Below are positions 9,397-19,101 of a stretch of 64,000 bases of DNA, in pieces; positions within the stretch are counted from its first letter, which is position 1, and the number at the start of each line of letters is the position of its first letter. The position numbers and the translations under genes are program-made. Below the pieces are notes generated by a model. It saw only the letters and a list, made by a program, of their open reading frames with translations, made no database searches and was not told the origin of the DNA. The stretch comes from Rhizobiaceae bacterium MnEN-MB40S (lineage in GTDB: Bacteria > Pseudomonadota > Alphaproteobacteria > Rhizobiales > Rhizobiaceae): the NCBI GenBank assembly GCA_024343425.1, contig BRLC01000002.1:372001-436000 (forward strand), written 5' to 3'.

Positions 9397-9864
9397 GTGA
9401 CCCACGACAGCAAGATGACACATGACCGCGTGATAGGCGGACTGATCGTGATCTTCGGCCTGGCAACCGGGCTGATGACGATCGGATGGCCTGCCGGATA
9501 CAATTCCGATTCCGTTATTCTGACGACCTATTTCTTCCCGAGGATGATCGCGATCGGAATGGTCCTGTGCGGCGCCTGGATCGCACTTCGTCCGGAAAAA
9601 CGGGCCATGGACCTGCCCTTCTCCTCGATCCTCAAACTTGCCGCTCTCGCTGTTTTCCTGCTCGCAGTCGTCCACATCGCCAGGCGCGATTTCTTCATTG
9701 CGGGGCTGGTGTTTGGAACGGTGAGCCTCTGGATTTCCCGCGTCGGCGCAATCCGGTCGATTCTCTATGCCTTTCTGATCAGCGCGGTCGTTTTCTGCGT
9801 GTTCCGCTACGCATTCAGCTTGCAGATCCCCAATGAATTCGTCCGGCTCGCACTCAACATATGA
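9397..9864 (+). CDS. tctB: Tripartite tricarboxylate transporter small membrane subunit (TctB family)
   Basis: About 155 aa with four predicted membrane helices (VIGGLIVIFGLATGL, IAIGMVLCGAWIAL, LAALAVFLLAVVHI, SILYAFLISAVVFC), the size and layout of TctB. GTG 9397 is chosen because aaggg at 9384-9388 precedes it with 8-nt spacing; ATG 9415 is the alternative. A still earlier in-frame TTG at 9355 lies in the loop of the terminator and is not credible. It forms the permease with TctA. Confidence 0.85.
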   Translation: MTHDSKMTHDRVIGGLIVIFGLATGLMTIGWPAGYNSDSVILTTYFFPRMIAIGMVLCGAWIALRPEKRAMDLPFSSILKLAALAVFLLAVVHIARRDFFIAGLVFGTVSLWISRVGAIRSILYAFLISAVVFCVFRYAFSLQIPNEFVRLALNI

Positions 9865-9897
9865 TGCTCGCTCCCGCTTGAGCGAAGGGAGGGTTCG

Positions 9898-11424
9898 ATG
9901 AACAGTCTCGATCTCTATATGCTCGGCTGGAGCAACATCTTTTCGTTCTGGCCGCTTCTTCTCCTTTTCGTCGGCGTCATCGTCGGCGTGATCTTCGGCG
10001 CATTGCCGGGACTTGGCGCCACGGCCGGCGTCGCCATTGTGGTGCCGCTGACCTACGGAATGGACCTCAACGCCTCGCTGTCACTGCTCCTGGGAATATT
10101 TTGCGGCGCTATTTTCGGAGGTTCGATTTCGGCGACGCTCATCAACATACCCGGCGTGCCCGCCGCCATGATGACGGTTCTCGAAGCATACCCGCTGGCG
10201 CGCGCCGGAAAAGCCGGCCTCGTTCTTGCGGTGTCGACTATTTCGTCCTTTCTTGGCGGCATCTTCTCGGCGATCATGCTGGCGTTCTTCGCACCGCTCC
10301 TTGCGAGTTGGGCGCTGCGTTTCGGCCCGCAGGAATATTTCATGGTCGCACTGCTGGGCATTTCCGTGATTGTGCTCATTAGCGGCGATTCCATGCCGCG
10401 CGCGCTGTTCGCCGGCTTCCTGGGGCTTCTTCTCGCCACTGTCGGCGAAGAGGCCCTGCGCGGATTTCCGCGTTATGCGTTCGGCGTCACCGATCTGCGG
10501 GTCGGACTACATTTCATTCCGGTCAGTCTCGGGCTGTACGGGATGGCCCAGGTCTTCAATTACCTGATCGACGAGGCGCGATCCGGTCAGGAGCCCGAAA
10601 TCATACGATCGCTCGGCAAGATCACGCTGCCTTTCAGGCGCGTTCTCTCCCTGTTGTGGGTGGTGCCGCGCAACGCCGTAATCGGCACGATTGTGGGCGC
10701 CCTGCCCGGAACGGGAGCGACCATCGGCGCCATTCTGTCCTACGGCGTCGAAAAGCGCATCTCGCGCACCCCGGAGGCGTTCGGCAAGGGGCATCTCGAA
10801 GCGATCGTCGCCACCGAAACCAGCAACAACGCCACTATCGGCGGCGCCATGATCCCCCTGCTGGCGCTTGGCATTCCCGGCGATGCGACGACCGCAATCA
10901 TACTCGGCGCTTTCATCCTGCACGGCGTTGCGCCGGGACCGACCCTGTTCCTCCAGCAACCGGATCTGGTTTCCAGCATCTTCGTGATCATCCTTCTGGC
11001 GAATGTGATCTTCCTGATCGTCGGACTCGCCGGCGCGCGCATCTTCCCGAAACTGTTGTCGATCCCCAAGAACATCCTTATGACCATTGTGGCGCTGCTG
11101 TGCATGGTCGGCGCCTTCTCGGTTCACAACAACGCCTTCGACATTGGAACGATGGTCGTTTTCGGCGTGGTCGGCTATCTCATGAGGAAAGCGCACATTC
11201 CGATTGCGCCCCTGCTGCTCACTCTCATTCTGGGGCCGCTGCTTGAGTCCAATATCCAGCGCGCCGCGATCATCGACCCCACCTTTATCGGGTTCCTGAC
11301 GAGTCCGATTTCACTTTCCATCCTGATTGCGATCATCGCCATGTTCGCTGTTCCGCCGATAATTCAGCGCTACAAATCCGCAAATGCGCTGCCGGTCGGA
11401 GAAGACAAGGAAACGACGTCTTGA
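9898..11424 (+). CDS. tctA: Tripartite tricarboxylate transporter large permease (TctA family)
   Basis: 508-aa inner-membrane permease with about a dozen hydrophobic helices. The family signature GALPGLGATAGVAIVVPLTYG lies near residue 36, and its internal repeat appears again as GALPGTGATIGAILSYG in the second half. Good ribosome site (gaagggagg). The stop TGA overlaps the TTG start of the next gene, showing coupled translation. Confidence 0.95.
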   Translation: MNSLDLYMLGWSNIFSFWPLLLLFVGVIVGVIFGALPGLGATAGVAIVVPLTYGMDLNASLSLLLGIFCGAIFGGSISATLINIPGVPAAMMTVLEAYPLARAGKAGLVLAVSTISSFLGGIFSAIMLAFFAPLLASWALRFGPQEYFMVALLGISVIVLISGDSMPRALFAGFLGLLLATVGEEALRGFPRYAFGVTDLRVGLHFIPVSLGLYGMAQVFNYLIDEARSGQEPEIIRSLGKITLPFRRVLSLLWVVPRNAVIGTIVGALPGTGATIGAILSYGVEKRISRTPEAFGKGHLEAIVATETSNNATIGGAMIPLLALGIPGDATTAIILGAFILHGVAPGPTLFLQQPDLVSSIFVIILLANVIFLIVGLAGARIFPKLLSIPKNILMTIVALLCMVGAFSVHNNAFDIGTMVVFGVVGYLMRKAHIPIAPLLLTLILGPLLESNIQRAAIIDPTFIGFLTSPISLSILIAIIAMFAVPPIIQRYKSANALPVGEDKETTS

Positions 11425-12269
11425 GCATTCTTGAAACGGTGCAGCGCGTACTCGAGGGCGCTGCGGACTACCATCTGCATGTCGGTCCGGACCACAATGT
11501 GGAGAGGAGCGCGGATGGCTTCGAGGCGGCGGAAAATGCCGTCAGGCTGGGCATGAAGGCGCTCGGCATCAAATGCCATTCCGGACCGACCGGCGTCATG
11601 GCCAGAATGATTTCATCGAAAGTGCCCGGCGTCGCCATCATCGGCACCGTCGCGCTCAATCGCGAAGTCGGCGGCATCAATCCGCTGACGGTGGAAACGG
11701 ATGCAAGGCTCGGAACGAAGAAGATTTGCATGCCTTCGACCTGGTCCACTCTGGCGCGTCGAAAGAAAGGTTTCGACGACGGCGTGGAGGTGCTCGCGAG
11801 CAACGGAGAGGTGATCCCCGAAGTCAAGGAGGTTCTGCAGCTTGCCCGGGAAAAGGATCTCATTATCGAGACGGGGCATTTGTGGCAGGACGAAATCGCC
11901 GCGGTCTTCAAGGCCGCCAAGGATATCGGCGTCCAGCGTTTCGTCGTGACCCACGCCAGCAAGATCGAAGGACAGGTCCTGCCCCTGGATTTCCAGCTTG
12001 ATCTGGCAGAGCAAGGCGCCCTGATCGAGCATTGTTTCGCGCATACATTTCCATTTCTCGGCAATGTCAGCGTCGACACCATCGCGCAATGCATGCGTCA
12101 TGTCGGCGTGGACCGATGCATCCTCAGCACCGATCTCGGTCAGGCTTTCAATCCCGTTCCGTGGGAAGGAATGAAGATGGCCGTCGCGACTATGCTCAAG
12201 GCCGGCTTTTCGGCCGAGGAGATCGAAACGATGGTCAAACACAACCCGTGCAGGATGCTCGACGTCTGA
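11421..12269 (+). CDS. Predicted metal-dependent hydrolase (DUF6282-like)
   Basis: 282-aa cytoplasmic protein. Near the start DYHLHVGPD is an H-x-H metal motif of amidohydrolase/PHP-type barrels; further candidate ligands are ETGHLWQDE, VTHASKIEG and STDLGQ, spaced as in a TIM-barrel hydrolase. It resembles proteins annotated as DUF6282, whose reaction is unknown to me. It starts at TTG 11421, overlapping the tctA stop by 4 bp, with aagga 10 bp upstream. Last gene of the operon. Probably hydrolyses the imported compound or an intermediate. Confidence 0.65.
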   Translation: MSILETVQRVLEGAADYHLHVGPDHNVERSADGFEAAENAVRLGMKALGIKCHSGPTGVMARMISSKVPGVAIIGTVALNREVGGINPLTVETDARLGTKKICMPSTWSTLARRKKGFDDGVEVLASNGEVIPEVKEVLQLAREKDLIIETGHLWQDEIAAVFKAAKDIGVQRFVVTHASKIEGQVLPLDFQLDLAEQGALIEHCFAHTFPFLGNVSVDTIAQCMRHVGVDRCILSTDLGQAFNPVPWEGMKMAVATMLKAGFSAEEIETMVKHNPCRMLDV

Positions 12270-12273
12270 CACC

Positions 12274-12305
12274 GCAGGCCGTGGCCTGCATCAGGTGGGT
12301 TTTTC
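12274..12305. terminator. Terminator between the Tct operon and gmk
   Basis: Stem GCAGGCC / GGCCTGC at 12274-12289, flanked by a further CACC/GGTG pair, then TTTTT at 12300-12304 on the + strand. It should end the rightward operon; the T-run lies inside the 3' end of the convergent gmk gene. Confidence 0.6.
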
Positions 12306-12947
12306 CTCAAGAAGCCCGGAGACGAAATCGAACAGTCCTGGCCGACGATCGCGGCGCAGTCGTTCAGCCTGGACAATCGCTTTCACCGAGGAATAGGCCT
12401 GGTCGAGATCGTCATTGACCACCACGAAATCATAGTCCATCCAATGGCGAATTTCCTCGCACGCATTGGCGAGACGTCTTTCGATCACTTCATCCGCATC
12501 CTCGGCGCGCCTCTTCAGCCGCGAACGCAATTCACCAAGCGAGGGCGGCAAGATAAAGATGGAAACAACGTCAGCCGCCATCTTGTCCAGCAATTGTTGA
12601 GCGCCCTGCCAATCGATGTCGAACAGCATGTCGCGACCGGCGGCTAAAGCCATTTCAGCCGGTTCCCGTGGAGTGCCGTAGAAGTTTCCATGAACTTCCG
12701 CCCATTCGAGCAACGCGTCCGTGTCTCGCATTCGCGCAAATTCCGACTCTGAGACAAACCGGTAATGGACGCCGTCTATCTCGCTGCCGCGCCGCTGACG
12801 CGTGGTTACGCTGATGGACAGTTTGAGATCGGCGTCGTGTTCGAGAAGAGTACGAGCAATCGTAGACTTACCTGCGCCTGAAGGGGAGGAAAGGACAAGC
12901 ATCAAACCACGACGCTTGATTCCCGTGCTGTTCCGATCGGTTGTCAC
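12291..12947 (-). CDS. gmk: Guanylate kinase
   Basis: Phosphorylates GMP to GDP with ATP. P-loop [10 protein letters not shown] near residue 20, the GMP-binding region ([17 protein letters not shown]) and [11 protein letters not shown] are diagnostic. 218 aa from a GTG at 12947; the stop is at 12291. It begins 4 bp after yicC ends, so the two are co-transcribed leftward, the usual yicC-gmk pairing. Confidence 0.96.
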   Translation of the reverse strand: MTTDRNSTGIKRRGLMLVLSSPSGAGKSTIARTLLEHDADLKLSISVTTRQRRGSEIDGVHYRFVSESEFARMRDTDALLEWAEVHGNFYGTPREPAEMALAAGRDMLFDIDWQGAQQLLDKMAADVVSIFILPPSLGELRSRLKRRAEDADEVIERRLANACEEIRHWMDYDFVVVNDDLDQAYSSVKAIVQAERLRRDRRPGLFDFVSGLLEEKPT

Positions 12948-12951
12948 AGCG

Positions 12952-13839
12952 CTACTCCAGATTCTGAATTTGCTCGCGAAACTGATCGATGATCACCTTC
13001 AGTTCCAATCCGATCGCAGTGACAGACGCGGCATTGGACTTGGAGCAGATGGTGTTGGCTTCGCGGTTGAATTCTTGCGCCAGGAAATCGAGTTTGCGCC
13101 CCACAGGCGCTGTTTCCTCAAGCAGACGCTGGCAGGCCTCGACATGGGCGTAAAGCCGGTCGATCTCTTCACGAAGATCGGCTTTCGATGCAAGTATCGC
13201 TGCTTCCTGATGAATGCGGGACATGTCGAGTTCGCCGCCGCTATTGAGGAGAAGCGACACCTGTTCCGACAGTCTCTTGCCAATCATCGCTGGGCTCCGC
13301 GACGGATCGTTGTCCACACGAACCGCAAGCGAATGAATTTCAGCGACCTTGGCTTCCACATAGGCGGCTATCTTCCCGCCCTCAGCCAGTCGCGCCGCCC
13401 TCAGGTCGCTGATTGCGAGGTTTAGTCCCTTGAGTATTGCGCCCTGCTCTGCCGAAAGGGTTGCAACATCGAGATCGGGTTCCTTGAGTTCGAGAACACC
13501 GCGAATATTGAGCAGACCGTCCCAACGCGGCGGCGCAGCCTCTATCCTGTCTCCCAGGCTCTCTATCGTCTGAACGATAGCATCCAATGCTTCCTGATTG
13601 ACGACGGCCTGGACGGCATGTCCTTCCCGTGCGAGCGTCAAAGTCGCCTGAATATTGCCTCGCTGAAACCCGTTCTTCAACGCTTCGCGGACCAATGGCT
13701 CAAGCCGATCAAGGCCGACAGGAAGGCGTATGCGGCAATCCAAACCTTTTCCATTGACGGAACGCACCTCCCACGACCAGCGGAGCGTCCCAAAAACGCC
13801 TTCCTGTCGGCTGAAGCCGGTCATGGATTGTATCGTCAT
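12952..13839 (-). CDS. yicC: YicC-family endoribonuclease
   Basis: 295 aa, starting MTIQSMTGF as is characteristic of the family. The C-terminal DUF1732 part is evident ([19 protein letters not shown]). Family members are described as RNases acting on small RNAs. A longer in-frame start exists at 14007, but the added 56 residues have no family character, so ATG 13839 is taken. The 276 bp between it and mltG (13840-14115) show no gene. Confidence 0.92.
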   Translation of the reverse strand: MTIQSMTGFSRQEGVFGTLRWSWEVRSVNGKGLDCRIRLPVGLDRLEPLVREALKNGFQRGNIQATLTLAREGHAVQAVVNQEALDAIVQTIESLGDRIEAAPPRWDGLLNIRGVLELKEPDLDVATLSAEQGAILKGLNLAISDLRAARLAEGGKIAAYVEAKVAEIHSLAVRVDNDPSRSPAMIGKRLSEQVSLLLNSGGELDMSRIHQEAAILASKADLREEIDRLYAHVEACQRLLEETAPVGRKLDFLAQEFNREANTICSKSNAASVTAIGLELKVIIDQFREQIQNLE

Positions 13840-14115
13840 GGCTCTACCATTTATGCGACGCTTCGAGCCAGCGCCGGCGCCTGCATTCCGAATCGTTGTT
13901 ATTTGTTTCTCCGACGCCACTTTACGAGGTTCGGGAGGCAAGCAACAGCTACGCGCCCCTTCAGCAGTAAGCAAAACCCCAGATTTCAGCAAGAATTCCA
14001 ACCACACGCAGAGCCGTTAAGAGCGACTCCAACAGGGACAAGCCGCATTCGGTTATAGAATGGATGGCATATCAGGCGGCGTTCTGCTTGAAACGCGGGA
14101 ACTCAGAGAATGCAA

Positions 14116-15282
14116 TTACTGTCCATCTCCGGCGGCTGCTTCTGTTTCTTTCGCCCGCTCTGCTTCAATGCGGCGCCAGCGCCGTACATTCGCATTGTGT
14201 TGTTCAAGCGTTTCAGAGAACACGTGTCCGCCAGAGCCGTCCGCCACGAAATAAAGATTGCCAGTCTTGGACGGGTTGGCGACGGCCTCGAGCGCGGCCC
14301 GGCCAGGATTTGCAATCGGCGTCGGCGGCAGACCATTAATCTGATAAGTGTTATAGGGCGTTACCTTTTCGATATCCGATTGATAGATCGGCCTGTCGGA
14401 TGGCTTTCCAGCTCCGCCGAAGATGCCGTAGATTATCGTCGGATCGGATTGCAGGCGCATGCCGCGATCAAGCCTGTTCAGGAAGACGGACGCCACCATG
14501 GAACGCTCGTCCGCACGGCCCGTCTCTTTCTCGACGATAGAAGCCAGCGTCACGAATTCTTCCTTGGTGCTGATCGGCAGGTCATCGCTGCGTCGGCTCC
14601 ATATTTCGTCGATCAACGCCGTCTGGGACTTGTGCATCTGCTCGAGAACCTCGCGGCGGGTGGTGCCGCGGGTGAATTTGTATGTTTCCGGGCGCAGATA
14701 ACCTTCCGGCGGCAGCTCTTTGGGAAGATCGCCGGTCAACTGGTTGTTTTCGCTCAGCCTCTGGATAATTTGCTGAACTGTCAGGCCTTCCGGAACAGTG
14801 ACGCTGTACAGAATGGATTTGCCGGACCGGAGGAGATCCATGATTTCCCGCATTGAAGACCCGGCCTTGATCTGGTACTCGCCGGCCTTCAGGGAATCGT
14901 CGGGCATGTATGTCCGAACACCGAGCTGGAAAATCAGCGAGTTGGAGACGATATCGCGGCGCGCCAAAAGATCGGCGATCTCCTTGACGCTTGAACCCTG
15001 TCGGACAAGAAACTCTGTATTGCGGCCAAGCGGGCCGCTTTCGTCAAACTTCAGCTTTCCATAATAGACCGCGATCGCGGCGCCGATCAGCAGCACAACA
15101 GCGAGCGTCATCAGAAAATTCAGGAAAACAACGAACTGGCTGCGCGCGCGCTTGGAACGTTTCGGCGGCTGTGGCGCTTCTTCCGGTTTCAACGACTGGC
15201 TGGCGGTGCGTGGAAGGACTGGTCCGCCGTCTATTGTGGGCCCATAGTCGGCGCCCCGTCCTGAACTTCTGCCGTCGTTCAC
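14116..15282 (-). CDS. mltG: Endolytic murein transglycosylase MltG (YceG-like)
   Basis: 388-aa inner-membrane peptidoglycan lytic transglycosylase that cuts nascent glycan strands. A disordered Pro/Arg-rich N-terminus precedes one transmembrane helix (FLNFLMTLAVVLLIGAAIAV, about 50-72). The catalytic glutamate lies in ASIVEKETG; LQSDPTIIYG and GLPPTPIANPG complete the YceG signature. Starts at GTG 15282. In line with the fab genes, a common order in this group. Confidence 0.94.
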   Translation of the reverse strand: MNDGRSSGRGADYGPTIDGGPVLPRTASQSLKPEEAPQPPKRSKRARSQFVVFLNFLMTLAVVLLIGAAIAVYYGKLKFDESGPLGRNTEFLVRQGSSVKEIADLLARRDIVSNSLIFQLGVRTYMPDDSLKAGEYQIKAGSSMREIMDLLRSGKSILYSVTVPEGLTVQQIIQRLSENNQLTGDLPKELPPEGYLRPETYKFTRGTTRREVLEQMHKSQTALIDEIWSRRSDDLPISTKEEFVTLASIVEKETGRADERSMVASVFLNRLDRGMRLQSDPTIIYGIFGGAGKPSDRPIYQSDIEKVTPYNTYQINGLPPTPIANPGRAALEAVANPSKTGNLYFVADGSGGHVFSETLEQHNANVRRWRRIEAERAKETEAAAGDGQ

Positions 15283-15375
15283 CTTGAAACCTCTAAACTG
15301 GGAATCACCACACTGTTACAGCACGCAATAAAATACAGGATTGTGGCAATAGATGGCTGAACCGCCCGTCGTTTG

Positions 15376-16638
15376 TTAACCTGCATAACGCCGCAACACA
15401 AGCGAGGCGTTGGTGCCGCCAAAGCCGAAAGAATTCGACAGCGCCACATTGATCTCGCGTTTCCGCGCGACCTTCGGAACAAGATCGATCTCGGTTTCGA
15501 CCGCCGGATTGTCGAGATTGAGTGTCGGAGGCGCTATATTGTCCCGGATCGCCAGTGTGCAGAAGATAGCCTCGACCGCGCCTGCCGCACCCAGCAGATG
15601 CCCAATAGCCGATTTTGTCGACGACATCGAAATTCCTGAGGCAGCCTTGCCGACGACGCGCTCGACTGCTCCGAGTTCGATCGTGTCGGCCATTGTCGAC
15701 GTTCCATGGGCATTTATGTAGTCGATGTCGGAGGCTTCTATGCCCGCCCGCTTCAATGCGCTCGACATGCACCGATAGGCGCCTTCGCCATCCTCGGCCG
15801 GCGCGGTGATGTGAAATGCATCGCCAGAAAGGCCATAGCCGATGACTTCCGCATAAATCTTGGCGCCGCGCGCCTTGGCGTGCTCCAGCTCCTCAAGCAC
15901 CACCACGCCGGCGCCCTCGCCCATTACGAAACCGTCTCTGTCGACATCGTAAGGCCGTGAGGCGCGCTGCGGTTCGTCGTTGTAATCTGTGGAGAGCGCC
16001 TTGCAAGCGGCGAATCCGGCGAGCGCAATACGACAGATCGGCGATTCCGCCCCACCAGCCACCATCACGTCGGCGTCACCCAGCGCGATCAGTCTGCTGG
16101 CGTCGCCGATCGCATGCGCGCCCGTAGAACAAGCGGTGACTACCGAATGGTTCGGCCCACGCAACTTGTGTTTGATGGAAACCTGACCAGAGGCGAGGTT
16201 GATCAGCCGACCGGGAATGAAGAAGGGGGATACCCTGCGCGGCCCCCTGTCACGTAAAGTGTAGCCGGCTTCAATAATGCCCTGAAGGCCGCCGATCCCG
16301 GAGCCGATCAGCACGCCCGTAGCGATCTGATCCTCGTCCGACTGCGGAGACCAGTCAGCGTCGGCAAGCGCCTGGTCCGCCGCCGCCATCGCATAGACGA
16401 TGAACGGATCAACCTTTCGCTGCTCCTTCGGCTCCATATATTTGTCGGGATCGTAAGTGCCGTTCGAACCGTCACCCTTGGGGATCGAACAGGCGATCTT
16501 CGCCGGCAGGTCGTCAACCTCGAACGCTTCGATCTTCGCGGCAGCGTTTTCAGAGGCCAGGAGCCTGCGCCAACTGACCTCCGTGCCATCGCCAAGAGGG
16601 GAAACCATTCCGGTTCCCGTAATTACAACACGACGCAT
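15376..16638 (-). CDS. fabF: 3-oxoacyl-[acyl-carrier-protein] synthase II
   Basis: KAS II, condensing acyl-ACP with malonyl-ACP in fatty-acid elongation. Catalytic cysteine in TACSTGAHAIG (about 170), histidines in NAHGTSTMADT and KSAIGHLLGAAG, so the Cys-His-His triad is complete. 420 aa is normal. A strong gggaggg ribosome site precedes ATG 16638. Directly downstream of acpP across a hairpin. Confidence 0.96.
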   Translation of the reverse strand: MRRVVITGTGMVSPLGDGTEVSWRRLLASENAAAKIEAFEVDDLPAKIACSIPKGDGSNGTYDPDKYMEPKEQRKVDPFIVYAMAAADQALADADWSPQSDEDQIATGVLIGSGIGGLQGIIEAGYTLRDRGPRRVSPFFIPGRLINLASGQVSIKHKLRGPNHSVVTACSTGAHAIGDASRLIALGDADVMVAGGAESPICRIALAGFAACKALSTDYNDEPQRASRPYDVDRDGFVMGEGAGVVVLEELEHAKARGAKIYAEVIGYGLSGDAFHITAPAEDGEGAYRCMSSALKRAGIEASDIDYINAHGTSTMADTIELGAVERVVGKAASGISMSSTKSAIGHLLGAAGAVEAIFCTLAIRDNIAPPTLNLDNPAVETEIDLVPKVARKREINVALSNSFGFGGTNASLVLRRYAG

Positions 16639-16726
16639 GTGTTGCCCTCCCTATGTCTTACAGTACGCTCTGATGAACGTGCACCAGCCGCGGCGCGGCG
16701 CCAGATTTGACGGCTGACAAGACAAT

Positions 16727-16749
16727 ACAGCCCGGAAAATCCGGGCTGT
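16727..16749 (-). terminator. Hairpin between acpP and fabF
   Basis: 10-bp perfect stem ACAGCCCGGA / TCCGGGCTGT with a 3-nt loop, followed on the minus strand by a moderately T-rich ATTGTCTTG. It probably ends most acpP transcripts, matching the much higher need for ACP than for KAS II. Confidence 0.6.
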
Positions 16750-16821
16750 GGCGCAAAGCCTTCAGATCATGATCAAATTTTTGGATTTGACTGGCTGTCA
16801 GGCTGTGCACCGCCGATCCGT

Positions 16822-17058
16822 TTAATTTTGGGACTTCTCGATATATTTGATCGCGTCGCCGACGGTCAGGATGGTGTCAGCGGCGTCGTCTGGAATTTCT
16901 ACACCGAACTCTTCTTCGAAAGCCATGACCAGTTCAACCGTATCCAGGGAATCGGCGCCAAGATCATCGATGAAGCTTGCCCCTTCCGTCACTTTCTCGG
17001 CGTCAACGCCAAGATGCTCGACTACAATATTCTTAACGCGTTCTGCGGTATCGCTCAT
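16822..17058 (-). CDS. acpP: Acyl carrier protein
   Basis: 78-aa acidic carrier of fatty-acid intermediates. The 4'-phosphopantetheine attachment serine is Ser37 in [12 protein letters not shown]. An upstream in-frame start at 17112 would add 18 unrelated residues; ATG 17058 with gagg at 17067-17070 gives the canonical MSDTAERV start. Own strong promoter upstream and hairpin downstream. Confidence 0.97.
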   Translation of the reverse strand: MSDTAERVKNIVVEHLGVDAEKVTEGASFIDDLGADSLDTVELVMAFEEEFGVEIPDDAADTILTVGDAIKYIEKSQN

Positions 17059-17135
17059 GTCGGTATCCTCGACCCCTATACGTTTTGCTATGCCTTGGAT
17101 AGCGGCATGCATTCACTCATTCAAGCTCAAAGCGC

Positions 17136-17164
17136 CTTATAATTCGGCGCATCGGCACCGTCAA
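17136..17164 (-). promoter_or_regulatory. acpP promoter
   Basis: On the minus strand TTGACG (17164-17159), exactly 17 bp, then TATAAG (17141-17136). This is the best sigma-70-like promoter in the window and implies a leader of about 70 nt before acpP. Confidence 0.65.
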
Positions 17165-17200
17165 AATACAAGCCTTTGATTTCCCCAGAAATCCGGGATA

Positions 17201-17222
17201 GCGCCCGCGCCGTTACGGGCGC
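17201..17222 (-). terminator. Hairpin after fabG
   Basis: Inverted repeat GCGCCCG / CGGGCGC with an 8-nt loop, about 100 bp past the fabG stop and upstream of the acpP promoter. No T-run follows, so termination would be weak or Rho-assisted. Confidence 0.35.
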
Positions 17223-17321
17223 AAACAACACTGGATGCGGCCCTTAACACGGTTTCTTCCGGGCGCAAAGCCCAAACTGAAACCTTTCATGCGCAGGCAG
17301 CGATCGCAGCATCGGGTCATA

Positions 17322-18059
17322 TCATATCATCGCCATGCCGCCATTGATGTGCAGCGTCTGCCCGGTGATATAGCTCGCCTCGTTCGACGCAAGGAACAGG
17401 ACTCCAGCCGCTACTTCGACGCCGTCGCCAATGCGCCGCATGGGAATTGCTCCCATGATCGCGTCTTTCTGCTTGTCATTCAGCTTGTCGGTCATCGCCG
17501 ACTGGATGAACCCCGGCGCCACGCAATTGACGGTGATGTTGCGCGGAGCGATTTCCTGTGCAAGCGACTTGGAGAAGCCGATGAGCCCCGCCTTGGACGC
17601 GCAGTAATTGGCCTGTCCGGGATTGCCTGTCACGCCTACGACCGAAGTGATGTTGATAATCCGGCCATGGCGACGGCGCATCATCGGATGCGTCAATTCC
17701 CTGGTCAACTGGAATACGGCGGTCAGGTTGACGCCGATGACGGCGTTCCAGTCGTCGTCGGACATGCGCACGAACAGACCATCCCGCGTGACGCCTGCAT
17801 TGTTGACGAGAATATCAACGCCCTCAAGCTGCTCCTCGGCCTTCTTGCCAAGGGCCTTCACTTCGTCTGCGCTTGAGAGATTGGCGGGAAACACATGCAC
17901 ATTGTCGCCGAGCTCCGAGGCAAGCGCGTCCAGCTTTTCGACCCGCGTGCCATGTAGTCCGACAATCGCGCCAGCCTTGTGAAGACTGCGGGCGATCTCC
18001 TCGCCAATACCGCCGGACGCTCCGGTCACAAGGGCCTTGCGGCCGCTCAGATCAAACAT
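17322..18059 (-). CDS. fabG: 3-oxoacyl-[acyl-carrier-protein] reductase
   Basis: NADPH-dependent short-chain dehydrogenase reducing 3-oxoacyl-ACP. Cofactor loop TGASGGIG, NNAG, catalytic serine in NITSVVG, and YCASK are all intact. 245 aa, standard length; ends with the HINGGMAMI tail typical of FabG. Lies 20 bp after fabD in the same transcript. Confidence 0.95.
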   Translation of the reverse strand: MFDLSGRKALVTGASGGIGEEIARSLHKAGAIVGLHGTRVEKLDALASELGDNVHVFPANLSSADEVKALGKKAEEQLEGVDILVNNAGVTRDGLFVRMSDDDWNAVIGVNLTAVFQLTRELTHPMMRRRHGRIINITSVVGVTGNPGQANYCASKAGLIGFSKSLAQEIAPRNITVNCVAPGFIQSAMTDKLNDKQKDAIMGAIPMRRIGDGVEVAAGVLFLASNEASYITGQTLHINGGMAMI

Positions 18060-18079
18060 GGATCAAACTCCGATTTCAT

Positions 18080-19015
18080 TTATTGACTTGCAAGTTCCGC
18101 AATGTCCTGCGGTGTGTTGACGGGCTTCGCCGTCATGTCCGGCGCAATGCGGCGCGCCAATCCGGTCAAGACTTTGCCGGCGCCGACCTCGAAAATTTCG
18201 GTTACGCCATTGGCGTCCAGCCAGCCAACGCTTTCGCGCCAACGCACCTGACCAGTCACTTGTTTCACCAGAAGGTCGATGATTTCCGCCGGATCGGTCA
18301 CCGGACCGGCCGCAACATTGGCGACGAGCGGGACGCAGGGCGCCTGAATGTCGACCTCGGCCAGCGCCGTCTTCATGGCGTCCGCAGCCGGCGCCATCAG
18401 CGCTGAGTGGAAGGGCGCGGATACCGGCAGCAGCCTTGCGCGCTTGGCGCCCATCTCGCTCGCCTGTTGCGCCGCCGTCTCTATGTTCGCTTTGGAGCCG
18501 GATATCACAAGCTGACCTGCTCCGTTGTCGTTGGCGATCTGGCAGACGCCGCCTGTGGAGTTATCGTTGCATATCGTATCGACCTGATCGCGTTCGAGGC
18601 CGATAATTGCCGCCATCGCGCCTTCGCCAACCGGCACTGCGGCCTGCATGGCCTCTCCGCGAATGCGAAGCAGCCGCGCAGTGTCGGCAATCGTAAAAGC
18701 GCCTGCGGCGGCGAGCGCTGAATACTCGCCCAGCGAATGACCGGCGACATAGGCGACCTTATCCTTCAGGACGAAACCTTCCGATTCCAGCGCGCGGACA
18801 ATCGACAGCGAGACCGCCATCAGAGCAGGCTGGGTGTTGGCGGTCAGCGTCAGATCATCGTTAGGCCCGTCCCAGATAATAGTGGAAAGCTTCTGACCCA
18901 ACGCGTCATCGACCTCCTCGAAAACCGCCCTCGCCGCGGGATAGGCGTCGGCCAGTTCCTTGCCCATGCCAACAACCTGGCTGCCCTGTCCGGGAAACGT
19001 AAATGCCCAACTCAT
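18080..19015 (-). CDS. fabD: Malonyl-CoA:ACP transacylase
   Basis: Moves malonyl from CoA to ACP to feed fatty-acid synthesis. FPGQGSQ at the N-terminus, the nucleophile motif GHSLGEY around residue 92 and the active-site histidine in APFHSALM around 200 are all present. 311 aa. First gene of the leftward fabD-fabG unit. Confidence 0.96.
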   Translation of the reverse strand: MSWAFTFPGQGSQVVGMGKELADAYPAARAVFEEVDDALGQKLSTIIWDGPNDDLTLTANTQPALMAVSLSIVRALESEGFVLKDKVAYVAGHSLGEYSALAAAGAFTIADTARLLRIRGEAMQAAVPVGEGAMAAIIGLERDQVDTICNDNSTGGVCQIANDNGAGQLVISGSKANIETAAQQASEMGAKRARLLPVSAPFHSALMAPAADAMKTALAEVDIQAPCVPLVANVAAGPVTDPAEIIDLLVKQVTGQVRWRESVGWLDANGVTEIFEVGAGKVLTGLARRIAPDMTAKPVNTPQDIAELASQ

Positions 19016-19051
19016 CCCAAATGCCTTTCATCGATGCCGCAGTGGGTCCGC

Positions 19052-19080
19052 CTAACACCACCGAACGAAAGGCAAGTCAA
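19052..19080 (-). promoter_or_regulatory. fabD promoter
   Basis: On the minus strand TTGACT (19080-19075), 17 bp, TGTTAG (19057-19052), about 37 bp upstream of the fabD start. It sits between fabD and the glutamine-synthetase-like gene, arguing that the catabolic cluster is not read into fabD by design. Confidence 0.5.
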
Positions 19081-19101
19081 GGGGCAGATCAGCACCACAG
19101 G

